Source of the DNA: Acidobacteriota bacterium
Lineage (GTDB): Bacteria; Acidobacteriota; Blastocatellia; Pyrinomonadales; Pyrinomonadaceae
Length of the DNA stretch: 64,000 nt
NCBI GenBank assembly: GCA_003223025.1
Contig: QHXR01000008.1
Location: 153,634-217,633, forward strand
Direction: 5' to 3'
Shown piece by piece: positions 1-10,322 of this stretch. Positions within the stretch are counted from its first letter, which is position 1; each line of letters starts with the position of its first letter. Below the pieces are notes generated by a model. The model did not search any database and was not told the origin of the DNA. It saw only the letters and a list, made by a program, of their open reading frames with translations. The position numbers were made by a program, and so were the translations under genes.

Positions 1-337
1 ATGGAACGAACCAATATCCGACCGCCCATCCCGGCGTGAATTCAAGATTCCGCCCCTGAAGCGATTCCAAATTCGAATGAGCCCGGTACAACCAAATCAG
101 GAACAGTATCCCAGAAAGTATTAAGGCGACGAATGTTAACAGAAAGATCAGGCCCTGCATCATGAGCCATATCGAAGCAGCTCCCTCGTCATCCAGATCT
201 ATAACACTGTCGGGACTAATGACCTGCCCGAGGCCGGCAATGAGCGAGAGCGAATCGGCGACAACCATCACGGCGAGTCCGGAGATGGCCAATATCGCGA
301 GTGGACGAAGAGGACGAAAAGGTTTTAGTGATGACAT
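1..337 (-). CDS. DUF4328 domain membrane protein, C-terminus beyond window
   Basis: Reading the minus strand from the ATG at 337 gives about 112 residues before the window ends. Two hydrophobic segments are visible (near residues 12-35 and 54-83). They are followed by the sequence FLIWLYRAHSNL and then FTPGWAVGYWFVP, which is the hallmark of DUF4328 membrane proteins as I recall the family. The function of the family is not known. The rest of the gene lies to the left of the window. A plus-strand frame over the same bases (162-443) looks like a shadow. The gene is divergent from the peptide transporter at 440, with about 100 bases between them for both promoters. Confidence 0.75.
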   Translation of the reverse strand, partial: MSSLKPFRPLRPLAILAISGLAVMVVADSLSLIAGLGQVISPDSVIDLDDEGAASIWLMMQGLIFLLTFVALILSGILFLIWLYRAHSNLESLQGRNLEFTPGWAVGYWFVP

Positions 338-439
338 CGTGCACGGGATGCTAACGGAAGTTAGCTTTTCGTTGGAGAAAATTATCTGCTATATTTTGCC
401 TAATTCTTTTCAATTCTCAAACCAATCTCAGGAAAATCT

Positions 440-2101
<1,662 letters not shown>

Positions 2102-2112
2102 AGAATCACTCG

Positions 2113-2505
2113 TCAGTTTTTCGGCTTGAACAATGTCCAAGACTCGGGACTGTTTTCCATCGATACTAGCATCGCAAGTATTTCGTCGTACTCGCAGTAA
2201 AGTTCCTTCGCGCTTTCTCGAAGGAGATAGCCGGATCTAACGGCGACTTCGATCCAAGTTTGGGTTTCCGCTGACTCACCTTCCGCATCGTTTAGTTTGC
2301 AAATAAACGCCGCCGCATACCGCCTTTTTCGCCATGCCTCGGCGATGTTTGCCGGCACGGACCGCGATGAACGTCTAACTTGGTCCGTTAACGAATACGT
2401 TTCCTCTTTCGGAAATGTCTTACTCAGCCCGAAGATCCGCATCGCAGCTTCGATAGACTTTTTGTAAACGACGAGATCCTGATGCCTCAGGATTTTTTTG
2501 GTCAT
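2113..2505 (-). CDS. Four-helix-bundle protein (S23 / 23S rRNA intervening-sequence family)
   Basis: A 130-residue, charged, all-helical protein. The core has LVVYKKSIEAAMRIF, then SLTDQVRRSS.SVPANIAEA, then a stretch aligning helices around residues 70-110. This is the pattern of the TIGR02436 four-helix-bundle family first found inside 23S rRNA intervening sequences; the avd accessory proteins of diversity-generating retroelements share the fold. Molecular function is unknown. No rRNA, reverse transcriptase or variable repeat is nearby. The gene is enclosed by inverted heptanucleotide arrays (2018-2101 and 2517-2565) that abut both ends, which suggests that gene and arrays travel as one unit (inference). 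Confidence 0.88.
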   Translation of the reverse strand: MTKKILRHQDLVVYKKSIEAAMRIFGLSKTFPKEETYSLTDQVRRSSRSVPANIAEAWRKRRYAAAFICKLNDAEGESAETQTWIEVAVRSGYLLRESAKELYCEYDEILAMLVSMENSPESWTLFKPKN

Positions 2506-2516
2506 GGGAGTAACCT

Positions 2517-2565
2517 CTCTTGTCTCTTGCCTCTTGTCTCTTGTCTCTTGTCTCTAGTCTCCTGT
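2517..2565. repeat. Heptanucleotide tandem array, right arm (7 units)
   Basis: Seven units of CTCTTGT/CTCCTGT, the reverse complement of the unit in the array at 2018-2101. It begins 12 bases upstream of the four-helix-bundle start codon and its last base is the first base of the stop codon of the next minus-strand gene. Confidence 0.9.
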
Positions 2566-2783
2566 CACTTCTCTCGATCACGAAACGCCTGCATCGCTTC
2601 CGCGGCGCCGGCGTGCATGATCTCAGGTTTGTGATATTTCCAGTACTTTTCGAACTCCTCGTCCGACATCTCCGGATTCTCGCCCTTTGTCTTTTCTTTC
2701 AAATAATTCTCGGCCCAGGCCCTCGTGTCGGTATTCGTATTCAACGCCGTTCGGGCGCCGTGCATCATATTGTCGCGTTCCAT
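2565..2783 (-). CDS. Small hydrophilic protein, function unknown
   Basis: A 72-residue charged protein with no signal peptide or membrane segment. It contains the stretch MSDEEFEKYWKYHKPEIMHA and is rich in Glu, Lys and Ala. I do not recognise the family. Its stop codon sits exactly at the edge of the heptanucleotide array. A strong AGGAG-type ribosome site is visible upstream of the ATG on the minus strand, and the composition looks coding. Overlapping frames on both strands (2520-2868) look like shadows. Confidence 0.6.
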   Translation of the reverse strand: MERDNMMHGARTALNTNTDTRAWAENYLKEKTKGENPEMSDEEFEKYWKYHKPEIMHAGAAEAMQAFRDREK

Positions 2784-2917
2784 TGATTAAATCTCCTGCT
2801 CGTAGATTAAGATGGAATTTGCCGCGCCCGCAAGGGATGGGATGTATGACGGGCGGCCGGTTTGTCATATTGATTATAAAAGGAACGGACGCCGGTTCGT
2901 TCCGACGGAGAGTTTTA

Positions 2918-4459
2918 GTGAGAAAATTACTGCTCGCATCGATCGCCCTGCTGTCGATCTTTTCAAACGGGATACTTGCCCAAAAGCCGAAACCTGCGAC
3001 GTCAAAGTCGCCCGCCGCGACCGCGGCACCGCGTCCGGCTTATGCCATACCATTCGTGAGCAAGACGTTGCCGAACGGCCTCGAGGTGATAGTCCTGCAG
3101 GACACGTCGGTGCCGATCGTGACGGTCGAGCTTGCGGTCCGCAACGGATCCTTTACCGAGCCGCTCGAGTTCAACGGGCTGTCGCATTTGTACGAGCACA
3201 TGTTCTTTAAGCCCAATTTCGCGGTGCAGATCTATGGCTGTGAACATGCGGCACGCGGGATGGGATTCGCCGTGAATCCGGGGTGCGTCAAGGCTTTGGC
3301 GATGAAGTCGAAGATCGGTGACACGTCGTATCTGAAAGACGCCGACGAGGTGAGCATCTACAACGGAACCACAAACGAAGAGATCGTCAATTATTTTTTC
3401 AACACGACGAGCCAGTATCTCCCGACCGCGATCCGGTTCATCAACGATTCGGTTCGTTATCCGAGCTTCGGCGAGGAGGATTTCGAAAACGAGAAGCGTG
3501 TCGTTATCGGCGAGCTCGATCGTCACGAAGCGAATCCGTACGGATATCTCGATCTGACGATGACGCAAAAGCTTTTCTACAAATACCCGACGCGAAAGCA
3601 GCCGGCTGGAACGCGTGAGACCGTTGCGGCCGCGACGACCGATATGATGCGGACGATTCAGTCGCGGTATTACGTTCCGAACAACGCGGCACTGATCGTG
3701 ACCGGCGACGCAAAGCCGGACGAGGTATTCAAGCTCGCCGAGCAGATCTTTGGAAGTTGGGAACGACGACCGGTTGATCCGTTCAAAGATTTTCCGCTCG
3801 TGGATCATCCTCCGCTTCAAAAGAGCGAAGCGGTGATCATCGAAAAAACCGCGACCGGTGAAGAGGGTGCGGATCAGGGCCAGAATGTTTTCGTCGAGAT
3901 AGGTTGGCTTGGCCCATCGATTGGGAAGGATGACGCCGCGACTTATGCGGCAGACGTTTTCTCATACATCATCACGCAGCCCGATGCTCGATTCGAGCGC
4001 AAGCTCGTCGACTCGGGTTTGTCCGCATCGACCGGTTTCAGCTACTACACGCAGCGGAATGTCGGTCCGATAAAACTGCTTGCCGTGACGACGCCCGAGA
4101 AAGCGAAACAGTTTCTCGCCGCGACCTATGCCGAGATCAACGATTTTACTCGTCCGGATTATTTCACCGACGAAGAGCTCGAGAGTGCTAAGACTCTCCT
4201 CGAAACGAGCGATCTGTTCAATCGTGAAAAGGCGAGCGAGTATGCTCACACGCTCTCGTTCTGGTGGTCGTCGACTGGGATCGAATATTTTCGCAACTAT
4301 CACGCCAAGCTCCGCGCCGTCACGCGTGCCGACATCAATCGTTATATCAAAACTTACATTCAAGGAAAGAATCACGTCGCTATCACTCTCGCTTCGCCTG
4401 ATGCGAAGAAGCGGGCAGGTCTGACCGAACAGGATCTGATCGGCGGAGGCGCACAATGA
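2918..4459 (+). CDS. M16 family zinc metallopeptidase (catalytic member)
   Basis: A secreted insulinase-type peptidase of about 513 residues. I start it at the GTG at 2918 because it follows GGAG at proper spacing and begins a clean signal peptide (MRKLLLASIALLSIFSNGILA); the open frame extends further upstream, but that part looks non-coding. The zinc motif HxxEH is HLYEH at residues 90-94, and the third ligand is expected in EKRVVIGELD. Between them lies an insert of about 50 residues with two Cys. Peptidase M16 N- and C-terminal domains follow. The stop overlaps the start of the next M16 gene by 4 bases (ATGA), so the two are translationally coupled. Confidence 0.9.
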   Translation: MRKLLLASIALLSIFSNGILAQKPKPATSKSPAATAAPRPAYAIPFVSKTLPNGLEVIVLQDTSVPIVTVELAVRNGSFTEPLEFNGLSHLYEHMFFKPNFAVQIYGCEHAARGMGFAVNPGCVKALAMKSKIGDTSYLKDADEVSIYNGTTNEEIVNYFFNTTSQYLPTAIRFINDSVRYPSFGEEDFENEKRVVIGELDRHEANPYGYLDLTMTQKLFYKYPTRKQPAGTRETVAAATTDMMRTIQSRYYVPNNAALIVTGDAKPDEVFKLAEQIFGSWERRPVDPFKDFPLVDHPPLQKSEAVIIEKTATGEEGADQGQNVFVEIGWLGPSIGKDDAATYAADVFSYIITQPDARFERKLVDSGLSASTGFSYYTQRNVGPIKLLAVTTPEKAKQFLAATYAEINDFTRPDYFTDEELESAKTLLETSDLFNREKASEYAHTLSFWWSSTGIEYFRNYHAKLRAVTRADINRYIKTYIQGKNHVAITLASPDAKKRAGLTEQDLIGGGAQ

Positions 4460-5799
4460 AAATCAAAATGACTTTTGCAGCGCGAATATCGATCGCACTA
4501 TTTGTACTCTTCACACTCGCATCGATTCACGCCCAGAAGCCTGATGACTTTTCCGCACAGGCTGCCGCGGTTACCGAATTCGATGTGAACGGGTTGAAGG
4601 TAATCCTGAAGCGTCGTCCGTCGGCTCCGACGGTCGCGGGCGGATTATTTATTCGCGGCGGCGCACGCAACATCGATGAGAAGAATGCCGGGATCGAAAA
4701 CTTGATGCTCGCTTCGGCGATAGATGCAGGTGCGAATATGCCGCGGTCGGTCGTCAGACGCGAGTTGGCACGTCTTGGCAGCGGGATCAGCTCGGGTTCT
4801 TCGAACGATTACAGTGCGGTCTCGCTCGCCGCGACGCAGGGTAACTTCGATCGCGTCTGGGATATCTTCGCCGAGGTGGTGTTGAATCCGGCGTTCACGC
4901 AATCGGACGTCGATCTGAATCGGCAGCGGATCTTGACCGGCTTGCGCGAGGCGGGTGCGAGTCCCGAGAGCGCGCTCGAGGAGATGCAGGAGCATATTAT
5001 TTTCGCCGGGCATCCGTACTCGAATGATGTGACGGGCACGGCCGCGAACATCATGCGATTTACGCCTGCCGATCTTCGGGCGTATCACAAGAACGTGATG
5101 CAGACGTCGAGATTGTTATTGGTATTTGTTGGCGATATCGATCCGGCTCGGTTGAAGTCGAAGATCGCGGCGACGTTTGGAAAGCTTCCGCGAGGCGATT
5201 ACAAAGACAAGGCGCTTCCGCCGCTCGATTTTTCGAAGGGAACCCTGAACGTGACGCAGCGAGTGTTGCCGACAAATTATATCCAAGGCGTTTTTGCTGC
5301 TCCGTCGCTCAACGATCCGGATTATTTCGCGATGCGCGTCGCGACGTCGATACTTGCGACGCTCGTGAATCAGGAAGTCCGGGTGCGGCGACAGCTCTCA
5401 TATGCACCCGGTGCGGATATGGACAGCAACGCGGTGAACACGGCAAACATTTCTGTTTCGACGACGGACGCGAATCAAGCGGTGTCGGTCATGCTCGATC
5501 AGATCAAGCTTTTGCAGACGCGGACTCTGAACAACGAGATCATTGACGAGATTGCTTCATTTTTTCTAACGAAATATTATCTCGGGCAAGAGACGAGTGC
5601 GGCTCAAGTCGGAGAGCTTGCGAGATACGAGCTCATCGGCGGAGGCTGGCGAAACTCGTTCGAGTTTTTGAAAGGCGTGCGGGAAGTAAAACCTGAGCAG
5701 ATCCAGGCCGTCGCGAACAAGTATATGAAAAACATCCGATTTGCCGTCGTCGGCGATGAGAAGTCACTCGATCGAACGATCTTTGTTCCAGCGGAATAA
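4456..5799 (+). CDS. M16 family protein, non-catalytic partner subunit
   Basis: A 447-residue M16-fold protein with a signal peptide ending near residue 26. The position of the zinc motif is occupied by AGIENLMLAS, so both His residues are missing and the subunit should not bind zinc. The C-terminal domain keeps the usual RRQLSYAPGAD-type substrate-binding segment. It overlaps the catalytic M16 gene by 4 bases. In other M16 families an active and an inactive subunit form a heterodimer, and the same arrangement is inferred here. A strong terminator follows at 5847-5880. Confidence 0.9.
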   Translation: MKIKMTFAARISIALFVLFTLASIHAQKPDDFSAQAAAVTEFDVNGLKVILKRRPSAPTVAGGLFIRGGARNIDEKNAGIENLMLASAIDAGANMPRSVVRRELARLGSGISSGSSNDYSAVSLAATQGNFDRVWDIFAEVVLNPAFTQSDVDLNRQRILTGLREAGASPESALEEMQEHIIFAGHPYSNDVTGTAANIMRFTPADLRAYHKNVMQTSRLLLVFVGDIDPARLKSKIAATFGKLPRGDYKDKALPPLDFSKGTLNVTQRVLPTNYIQGVFAAPSLNDPDYFAMRVATSILATLVNQEVRVRRQLSYAPGADMDSNAVNTANISVSTTDANQAVSVMLDQIKLLQTRTLNNEIIDEIASFFLTKYYLGQETSAAQVGELARYELIGGGWRNSFEFLKGVREVKPEQIQAVANKYMKNIRFAVVGDEKSLDRTIFVPAE

Positions 5800-5802
5800 G
5801 AA

Positions 5803-5931
5803 GACGGGAGACAGGAGACGGGAGACAAGAGACACGCTAAAAGGAGAAAGGGGCGCTCGATAACGAGTCGCCCCTTTCTTGTCTCCTATCTCTTGTCTCT
5901 TGTCTCTCGTCTCTCGTCTCCTGTCTCCCGT
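5803..5931. repeat. Inverted pair of heptanucleotide arrays around a terminator
   Basis: The left arm (about 5803-5835) carries four to five ACGGGAG/ACAGGAG/ACAAGAG units. The right arm (5883-5931) carries seven complementary units (CTCCTAT, CTCTTGT, CTCTCGT, CTCCTGT, CTCCCGT). Between them is the terminator hairpin at 5847-5880, so this copy carries no gene. Confidence 0.88.
5847..5880 (+). terminator. Rho-independent terminator, probably bidirectional
   Basis: AAAGGGGCG at 5847-5855 pairs with CGCCCCTTT at 5869-5877, with an inner CTCG/CGAG stem. It lies between the M16 operon and the convergent FecR/DUF6600 gene and could serve both. Confidence 0.8.
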
Positions 5932-5936
5932 CTTCC

Positions 5937-7934
5937 TCACCCGTCCTTCTTCCGCTCCGCCGGAGGATCCGGTTTTGGATCGCTCTTTGTCGGCGCCGGT
6001 GCACTCTTGGTCGGAGGCGGGTCACTCCGCGTAGGCGGTGGATCGTTCCTCGGCGGCGGATCGTTACGTACGGGAGGATCGTTTCTTACCGGTCGATCGT
6101 ACCTCGGAGGAGGATCGTTGCGGACCGGCGGATCCGGTCTCGGCGTGCGGATCGTTTCAGCCGGAGGCGGATCGTTTCTCGGCGCACGGACCGGTGCATT
6201 TTGCCGTTCGTCACGCTGCGTCGGCTCCGGCGGAGCATAAACCGGAGCAGTTCGAATAGGCGTCTGCGCGTCTTCGTTCGACCTCACGACCGGACGCTCG
6301 ACTGCTCCTGTCCGACGCGAATCGTCTCCCGTATCCGCAGCCTTGATCTCTCCCTGGCTCGTATTTATCTGCAACGGCGGACGGCCGCCGAAGATACGCG
6401 ACTTTCGAAGCTCCTGATCCAACGGAGCATCCGCGGTTCGAACCGTTGCACCCGTCGGGACGGATGCAGACTTCACCATCGGAGGACGTGCAGTTCTAAT
6501 CGCCGGACTAATCTTACCGTTCAGATCACTCATCACGGGAAGGATCGGAGGTGCATCGATGTTCGTCGGAGCTTTCGCGAGCATTGTCTTCGCGACTGTC
6601 GCACTTGCCGGAGCGAATGTTTTTCCGCGTCCGAATTCGCTTACCGCGACAGAAATAACGCCACCCGCCGGCACGTTCTCAAACGGTGGAATATTTAATT
6701 TGTCCGTCTGCAGCCGGCCCGGAAGGTTTGACGGACTCGCCGAAGGATTCGGTGTCGGCGTCGGACTTCCATTGACGTGGCCGCCGTTGTTTGCCTGGTG
6801 ATTGTTGTTCCAGTTGTTTTGATGATGTCCGTTGTGCCCGTAGTAATGTGAATTGTAATTGTAATAGTTGTAGTGATACGGCAGCGGATACCAGCAGACA
6901 TTTCCGCCGATGACGTTTATTACGACGAGTGCCGGCTGCCACCAGCTCCGGCTCTGCTGATAGTAACCGTACGGACTCCACAGCCACGCGCCGTTGTCGT
7001 AAAACCATCGGCCGTGATGATACGTCGCCCAGCCCCACGGCTCGTCATTGACCCATGTCCATCCGTACGAAGAGATCCATCGCCACTGTCCATACCTGTA
7101 CGGCGACCAGGCCGTGTAGGGACTCAACGAGCTCGAGTACGGACGCCAGACGTTGCCGTAATTTTTCGTGCTGATCCACTCGCCGTAATCGTTCAGATCT
7201 TCTGCACCGTAGATATCGCGATCGTAATACTGATCGTAATGCGCGTCGCGCAATCGCTGGGCGATGATGGAGTCGCGATCGAGCACCCACTTATCAAACT
7301 CGTCCGAAAAATTCGCGGCCTGCGCCATTTCCCATTCTCCGGACTGCGATCCGCCGACGTAGATTTTCGATCGACGTCCGTTCTTTACGGTAAACCCGGC
7401 GTCCGCCGTATAGACGCGAGCCTCTCCCCCATCGGTCGCTGCGACGACGACCTCGAGACTGTCGAGAACGCCGGCGTCGATCCGATACGTACCGGGCCGT
7501 TGGATCGAAACTGTCGTCTTCGGTGCGTCGATCTCAAAATAGGCGCGGGCTCCGTCAAATTCTGAAACACGAACGACGACTGTTCCGAGCGGAACGCTGA
7601 GAGCAATGCCGCTGTCCTTTAGTCCGACAAATTTGACCTGCGAATTTTCAGCGATGCGAAGATGAGAGTAGCTGTCGAATTGGATCTCGACCCGGCCGTT
7701 CGCATCAGTCGCGATCTCGTCGCCTTCAACCATCGGCAGGTTGAGGACGGCTACCTCCCAATCCTGACTGCCCGCGCGGCGGATCTGAGCATCACCGTAA
7801 ACGTAACTGATACGCGCGACGCGATCTGTGACGTCGGGGATATAGTCGTCGACTTCGCTCGCAAACACACCGATGCCCGAAAGCAGCATCGTCATCATAA
7901 GAACTGCCCATCGAACCCTTGTCGTGGAATGCAT
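5937..7934 (-). CDS. FecR-domain / DUF6600-like secreted protein with Pro-rich tail
   Basis: A 665-residue exported protein with a signal peptide over residues 1-26. A FecR-type beta domain covers about residues 35-170 (VEGDEIATDANGRVEIQF, then LGTVVVRVSEF). A Tyr/Trp-rich block at about 245-345 has repeated WxPY and YGxWxW motifs and matches the DUF6600 type. The last 100 residues are a low-complexity chain of DPPPxR/RNDPP repeats with high charge. The start is preceded by AGGAGGAA, a near-perfect ribosome site. Unlike true FecR anti-sigma regulators there is no sigma factor or TonB receptor gene nearby, so a cell-surface or periplasmic structural role is more likely. Function unknown. Confidence 0.85.
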   Translation of the reverse strand: MHSTTRVRWAVLMMTMLLSGIGVFASEVDDYIPDVTDRVARISYVYGDAQIRRAGSQDWEVAVLNLPMVEGDEIATDANGRVEIQFDSYSHLRIAENSQVKFVGLKDSGIALSVPLGTVVVRVSEFDGARAYFEIDAPKTTVSIQRPGTYRIDAGVLDSLEVVVAATDGGEARVYTADAGFTVKNGRRSKIYVGGSQSGEWEMAQAANFSDEFDKWVLDRDSIIAQRLRDAHYDQYYDRDIYGAEDLNDYGEWISTKNYGNVWRPYSSSLSPYTAWSPYRYGQWRWISSYGWTWVNDEPWGWATYHHGRWFYDNGAWLWSPYGYYQQSRSWWQPALVVINVIGGNVCWYPLPYHYNYYNYNSHYYGHNGHHQNNWNNNHQANNGGHVNGSPTPTPNPSASPSNLPGRLQTDKLNIPPFENVPAGGVISVAVSEFGRGKTFAPASATVAKTMLAKAPTNIDAPPILPVMSDLNGKISPAIRTARPPMVKSASVPTGATVRTADAPLDQELRKSRIFGGRPPLQINTSQGEIKAADTGDDSRRTGAVERPVVRSNEDAQTPIRTAPVYAPPEPTQRDERQNAPVRAPRNDPPPAETIRTPRPDPPVRNDPPPRYDRPVRNDPPVRNDPPPRNDPPPTRSDPPPTKSAPAPTKSDPKPDPPAERKKDG

Positions 7935-8163
7935 AACGCTTCCTCCTAACTAGATTGTCTTATCGTGAATCCCTTCGGGAGTGGTAAGTCGAACCGCTTA
8001 AAGGTAAAACAGCGTCCTGTTACGCTCGGCCTAACGGCAAGAATCATACCTCTGACATGCGAAACGCGCGTGTAAAGAAAATGCTGGATATTGTAAAGAT
8101 TTCCGTACGACGGCTAAACGAAATAGGATGACGCGTCCACGACATCCCGACGAAATCGTGCAG

Positions 8164-9468
8164 CTAGAACGAAAGTTTGCGCTTAAGGACGTACGGTCTG
8201 GAAGCGATAAAAAGATCCCCGGCCTTATCGAAAGCGATGCCGAACGCTTGACGGGTGTCGAACGATCCGACTATCTGTCCGTTCGCGTCCAGAACGTAAA
8301 TCATATTGGTATCCGAAACGAAAAGTCGTCCTCTCGGATCGACTGCGAGAGCATGCGGTGCGTTGGCCCCGCTTGCGAAGCGATTTAGAAATTTGCCGTC
8401 CGCCGAGAATTTACAAATGTCATTGCCATGGGTGTCCAGAGCGTAAATCACGCCATCGCCATCGGTCGCGATTTTTTCAAATCCGAAAGTCGAGTTCGCA
8501 CTTTCAGCCGCGTCTTTGAATTCCTTGACGAGCTTTAACGAGTTGTCGAGAACCACGATGGATTTTCCGGCGGCGGCGATTATCTTTCCGTCCCATGTCA
8601 GAGCGATCGCCCGAGGATAAACGTTCGTCGATCTTGCGATCACTTTTCCACTTTCGCCTTCGTGTTTGAAAATTCCCTTGTCGTTAGCGAGATAAACATT
8701 TCCATCTCGATCCGCGACAAGATCGTAAAGATTCGAGCCGGTTTCCGGATTCCACTGATTCAAGAACTTACCATCTGCATCGAATACCTGAATCCGATGC
8801 GGCGAATAGTCGGAGCTGTAGATGCGTCCGCGGCCATCGACGGCGACGTGACGATTGTCTTTAAAATGTCCTTCACCGTTTCCTTCGCCGCCGATCTTCA
8901 GAAGCTCCAACCTGTCTTCCCTCGATGTCGTTACGATCGGCGTCGTCGAAGTATTCGTAATGTTCGAGACGTTCGGGATCTTTTTGTCGATCATGCTCCA
9001 CGTAAAATAAAAGATCGCGATGATCATGCCGCCGACGATCAAGATGCTTCCGATGACAGTCGCGAGGATCGATCCGCCGATCGTGTAACCGATCTTCTTA
9101 ACTTTTTCGAGATCAGCCGGTGTCGCAGCTCGCGAGGTGACGATCCGCATTCCGGAGATGTCGAGGCTGCGGCCCTCAGCCATCCTGTCGATGGCATCTT
9201 TTGCTTCTTGGAGTCCGACGCCGAATGCTTCGCGAAAAACTTTTATCGCCTCGATCTTTTGACCGTCATGTAGCAGCTGATTGATCTCGGCGATCTTTTG
9301 CGCCCGGCCGGTGAGGGAATCGAGATCGAGGAACGGCGAATCATCCGACGAATAAAACAATTCGCGCGGAACCACGACCGTACCTCCGCAGTAGCGGCAC
9401 TTCTGGATCGGCGTTCCTTCGAATTCAAGCGGTGCCGAGCACGATGCGCAGTTGAATGATCTCGTCAT
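8164..9468 (-). CDS. Zinc-ribbon, L7/L12-like and NHL-repeat membrane protein
   Basis: A 434-residue protein with four parts. (1) Residues 7-27 form a CxxC-x15-CxxC zinc ribbon (CASC...CRYC). (2) Residues about 55-100 resemble the C-terminal domain of ribosomal protein L7/L12 (EAIKVFREAFGVGLQEAKDA). (3) One membrane span lies near 128-160. (4) From about 185 to the end there are NHL beta-propeller repeats (VAVDGRGRIYSSDYSPHRIQ, FDADGKFLNQW and similar). The topology would put the zinc ribbon and L7/L12-like domain in the cytoplasm and the propeller outside. The function is not known; a bridge between a cytoplasmic partner and an extracytoplasmic ligand is a guess. Divergent from the gene at 9575. 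Confidence 0.85.
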   Translation of the reverse strand: MTRSFNCASCSAPLEFEGTPIQKCRYCGGTVVVPRELFYSSDDSPFLDLDSLTGRAQKIAEINQLLHDGQKIEAIKVFREAFGVGLQEAKDAIDRMAEGRSLDISGMRIVTSRAATPADLEKVKKIGYTIGGSILATVIGSILIVGGMIIAIFYFTWSMIDKKIPNVSNITNTSTTPIVTTSREDRLELLKIGGEGNGEGHFKDNRHVAVDGRGRIYSSDYSPHRIQVFDADGKFLNQWNPETGSNLYDLVADRDGNVYLANDKGIFKHEGESGKVIARSTNVYPRAIALTWDGKIIAAAGKSIVVLDNSLKLVKEFKDAAESANSTFGFEKIATDGDGVIYALDTHGNDICKFSADGKFLNRFASGANAPHALAVDPRGRLFVSDTNMIYVLDANGQIVGSFDTRQAFGIAFDKAGDLFIASRPYVLKRKLSF

Positions 9469-9574
9469 AACGAACGGTTGCGAATTGAATTGTCGGCTGC
9501 ACGAGTTTGCAAGCCGAAGTTCACAGATTATAAACTTTTCGCGTCGAAACGTTTTAGCTGACTCGTGTATTTAT

Positions 9575-10102
9575 ATGAAAAAATTTGCACTCATCCTCGC
9601 ACTTATTTTTATCGCCAGCTCGTTCGCCGTCGCTCAAAAAGGAGCGAAGGGAACTGTGAAACCCGATCCGTCGAAAGGCGTTCGCGATGCGTTCGATCGG
9701 TTGACGGAAGGTATCAAACAGGTCGACGCCAACAAACTGATGAGCGTGTACGACAACAACGAGCGGACCTTGTTCTTCAACAATAACGGCTCGGTGACGA
9801 TGGGCTGGACGCAGATGAAGGAGAACCGCACGTCGAGCTTTGCAAAGACAAAGAACGTCACGCTCGAGCCGACCGGTGTCCGAATAGAAATGCTTAGCCC
9901 GACATCGGCGTACGTCTCGTTCAAGTGGAAACAGACTCAGGAATTCGATGGCAAGCTCGAAAGCGCTTCGGGTCGCACGACCCTGATCTTTAAGTTGATC
10001 GGAAAGGACTGGAAAGTCGTGCACTCGCACGTTTCCCCGGATAACGCTCCGCCGACCCGCCCGGTTTTCGACTCTGAACGCGAAAAGCCCGCGACGAAAT
10101 AA
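9575..10102 (+). CDS. Secreted NTF2-like (SnoaL/DUF4440-type) protein
   Basis: A 175-residue protein starting at the ATG at 9575, where a clear signal peptide begins (MKKFALILALIFIASSFAVA). The mature part has the pattern of cone-shaped NTF2-like domains: an N-terminal helix (VRDAFDRLTEGIKQVDANKL), then beta strands ending in FKLIGKDWKVVHSHVS. The closing pattern W-x-V-x-H-x-H-x-S is typical of the SnoaL-like/DUF4440 group. Such domains bind small ligands or act as isomerases; no substrate can be read from sequence. The open frame reaches further upstream, but that part carries no ribosome site. A large heptad array follows the stop. Confidence 0.8.
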   Translation: MKKFALILALIFIASSFAVAQKGAKGTVKPDPSKGVRDAFDRLTEGIKQVDANKLMSVYDNNERTLFFNNNGSVTMGWTQMKENRTSSFAKTKNVTLEPTGVRIEMLSPTSAYVSFKWKQTQEFDGKLESASGRTTLIFKLIGKDWKVVHSHVSPDNAPPTRPVFDSEREKPATK

Positions 10103-10104
10103 GA

Positions 10105-10240
<136 letters not shown>

Positions 10241-10266
10241 CTTTCTTTGTGGCTTTCCCATTCGCC

Positions 10267-10298
10267 AAATAAAAAGGGCGGGCCAATCGTGACCCGCC
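10267..10298 (-). terminator. Rho-independent terminator of the GAF-like gene
   Basis: On the minus strand GGCGGG (10298-10293) and CCCGCC (10282-10277) form a stem with a 10-base loop, followed by CTTTTTATTT. It lies about 25 bases after the stop at 10323. Confidence 0.85.
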
Positions 10299-10322
10299 AA
10301 GGAGGAGAAATCGATACTGCGA

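Noticed and set aside
5893-6240. Gly/Ser-rich plus-strand frame
   Set aside because: It is the complement of the Pro-rich tail of the FecR/DUF6600 gene; no ribosome site or family pattern.
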